Assembly (NCBI GenBank): GCA_030824095.1 | Contig: JAVBYK010000285.1 | Coordinates: 1-6,694 of the forward strand | Direction: 5' to 3' | DNA: 6,694 nt | DNA from: a bacterium | GTDB lineage: Bacteria > Pseudomonadota > Gammaproteobacteria > Burkholderiales > Burkholderiaceae_C | In this document: in pieces, positions 6,227 through 6,694 of the stretch | Position numbering within the stretch: position 1 is the stretch's first letter | Layout of the letters: each line of letters starts with the position of its first letter | Notes under the pieces: generated by a model | Told to the model about the DNA's origin: nothing | What the model saw: only the letters and a program-made list of their open reading frames with translations | Database searches by the model: none | Program-made: the position numbers and the translations under genes

Positions 6227-6694
6227 CTGCGGCAGCCAGGTCACGATCTCGGGGAACACATAGATCAGCCCCACGGCCACGCACATCAGCCAGAACATGG
6301 GCATGGTGACCTTGGCGATCCAGGTGAGCTGGCGTCCGGTCATGCCCTGCAGCACAAACAGGTTGAATCCCACCGGCGGCGTGATCTGCGCCATCTCCAC
6401 CACCAGCACGATGAAGATGCCGAACCAGATCGGGTCGATGCCAGCCGCATTCACCGTGGGCATCAGCACGCCCATGGTCAGCACCACCATGGAGATGCCG
6501 TCCAGGAAGCAGCCCAGGATGATGAAGAAAACCGACAGGGCGACGATGAGCTGCCACTTGCTTAAGCCCAGCGTGGCGATCCATTCGGCCAGATGGCGCG
6601 GCAGGCCGATGTAGCCCATGGCCAGCGTCAGAAAGGCGGCGCCGGCCAGGATCAGCGCGATCATGCAATACAGCCGCGTGGCGCCCATGATGGC
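6212..6694 (-). CDS. TRAP transporter large permease, DctM family (N-terminal part missing)
   Basis: The frame is open from the right edge (first full codon at 6694-6692) to TAA at 6214-6212, giving 160 residues of a family usually about 425-440 long. Only the C-terminal third is visible. It shows the family's pattern: LGLSKWQLIVA, a helix with GCFLDGIS, a helix ending LMPTVNAAGIDPIWFGI, and the re-entrant/helical motif EMAQITPPVGFNLFVLQG. The TPPVGFNLFV core is highly characteristic. A last helix and WLPQKMAN follow. In known systems this subunit, with a small DctQ-like subunit and a periplasmic binding protein, drives sodium-coupled uptake of organic acids or related solutes. The partner genes are expected upstream, beyond the window's right edge. 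The substrate cannot be inferred. It probably heads the same transcript as crcB. Confidence 0.92.
   Translation of the reverse strand, partial: AIMGATRLYCMIALILAGAAFLTLAMGYIGLPRHLAEWIATLGLSKWQLIVALSVFFIILGCFLDGISMVVLTMGVLMPTVNAAGIDPIWFGIFIVLVVEMAQITPPVGFNLFVLQGMTGRQLTWIAKVTMPMFWLMCVAVGLIYVFPEIVTWLPQKMAN

Noticed and set aside
6012..6668. Minus-strand frame of 218 codons across the TRAP permease and crcB
   Set aside because: It overlaps two genes with unmistakable family motifs in other frames and gives an Arg/His/Gly-rich translation with no membrane or domain pattern.

Overview
The window looks like a chromosomal piece of a GC-rich betaproteobacterium, probably from the Comamonadaceae (Rhodoferax/Acidovorax-like). 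This rests on the chemoreceptor tail, the style of the membrane genes and a dispersed intergenic repeat of a kind I recall from that family. The assignment is inference; no rRNA or other phylogenetic marker is present.

Layout. (1) Positions 1-168 hold the last 55 codons of a methyl-accepting chemotaxis protein on the + strand. (2) A 61-bp element at 131-191 overlaps its end and supplies its last 12 codons and stop. (3) A short AT-richer leader (192-430) carries no recognisable gene. (4) Positions 431-5215 encode one very large exported protein of about 1594 residues: signal peptide, unrecognised N-terminal domain, SwmB-like domain, five fibronectin type III (FN3) domains alternating with three cysteine-containing Ig-like modules, three further beta-sandwich domains, and a C-terminal domain built of three 76-residue repeats. 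(5) A second, directly oriented copy of the 61-bp element (5235-5295) fills most of the gap to the convergent gene. (6) Three closely spaced minus-strand genes, read from the right edge leftward, encode the C-terminal part of a TRAP transporter large permease (DctM family), a CrcB/Fluc fluoride channel, and a small membrane protein of unknown function.

Working together. The three minus-strand genes are separated by 21 and 19 bp and are probably co-transcribed; all encode inner-membrane proteins. The giant protein stands alone, faces them convergently, and is probably an extracellular or surface beta-sandwich protein (adhesion or matrix). Its gene is compositionally mosaic: sampled lines from the leader and N-terminal part are about 47-52% GC, while sampled lines from the later part are about 62-72%. 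Its internal repeats show recent DNA-level homogenisation.

The points most worth a second look are the three-fold C-terminal repeat domain, the paired 61-bp elements around the large gene (one captured as coding sequence by the chemoreceptor), and the near-identical 153-bp blocks inside the large gene. I see no complete novel multi-gene system, transposase, CRISPR array or RNA gene.
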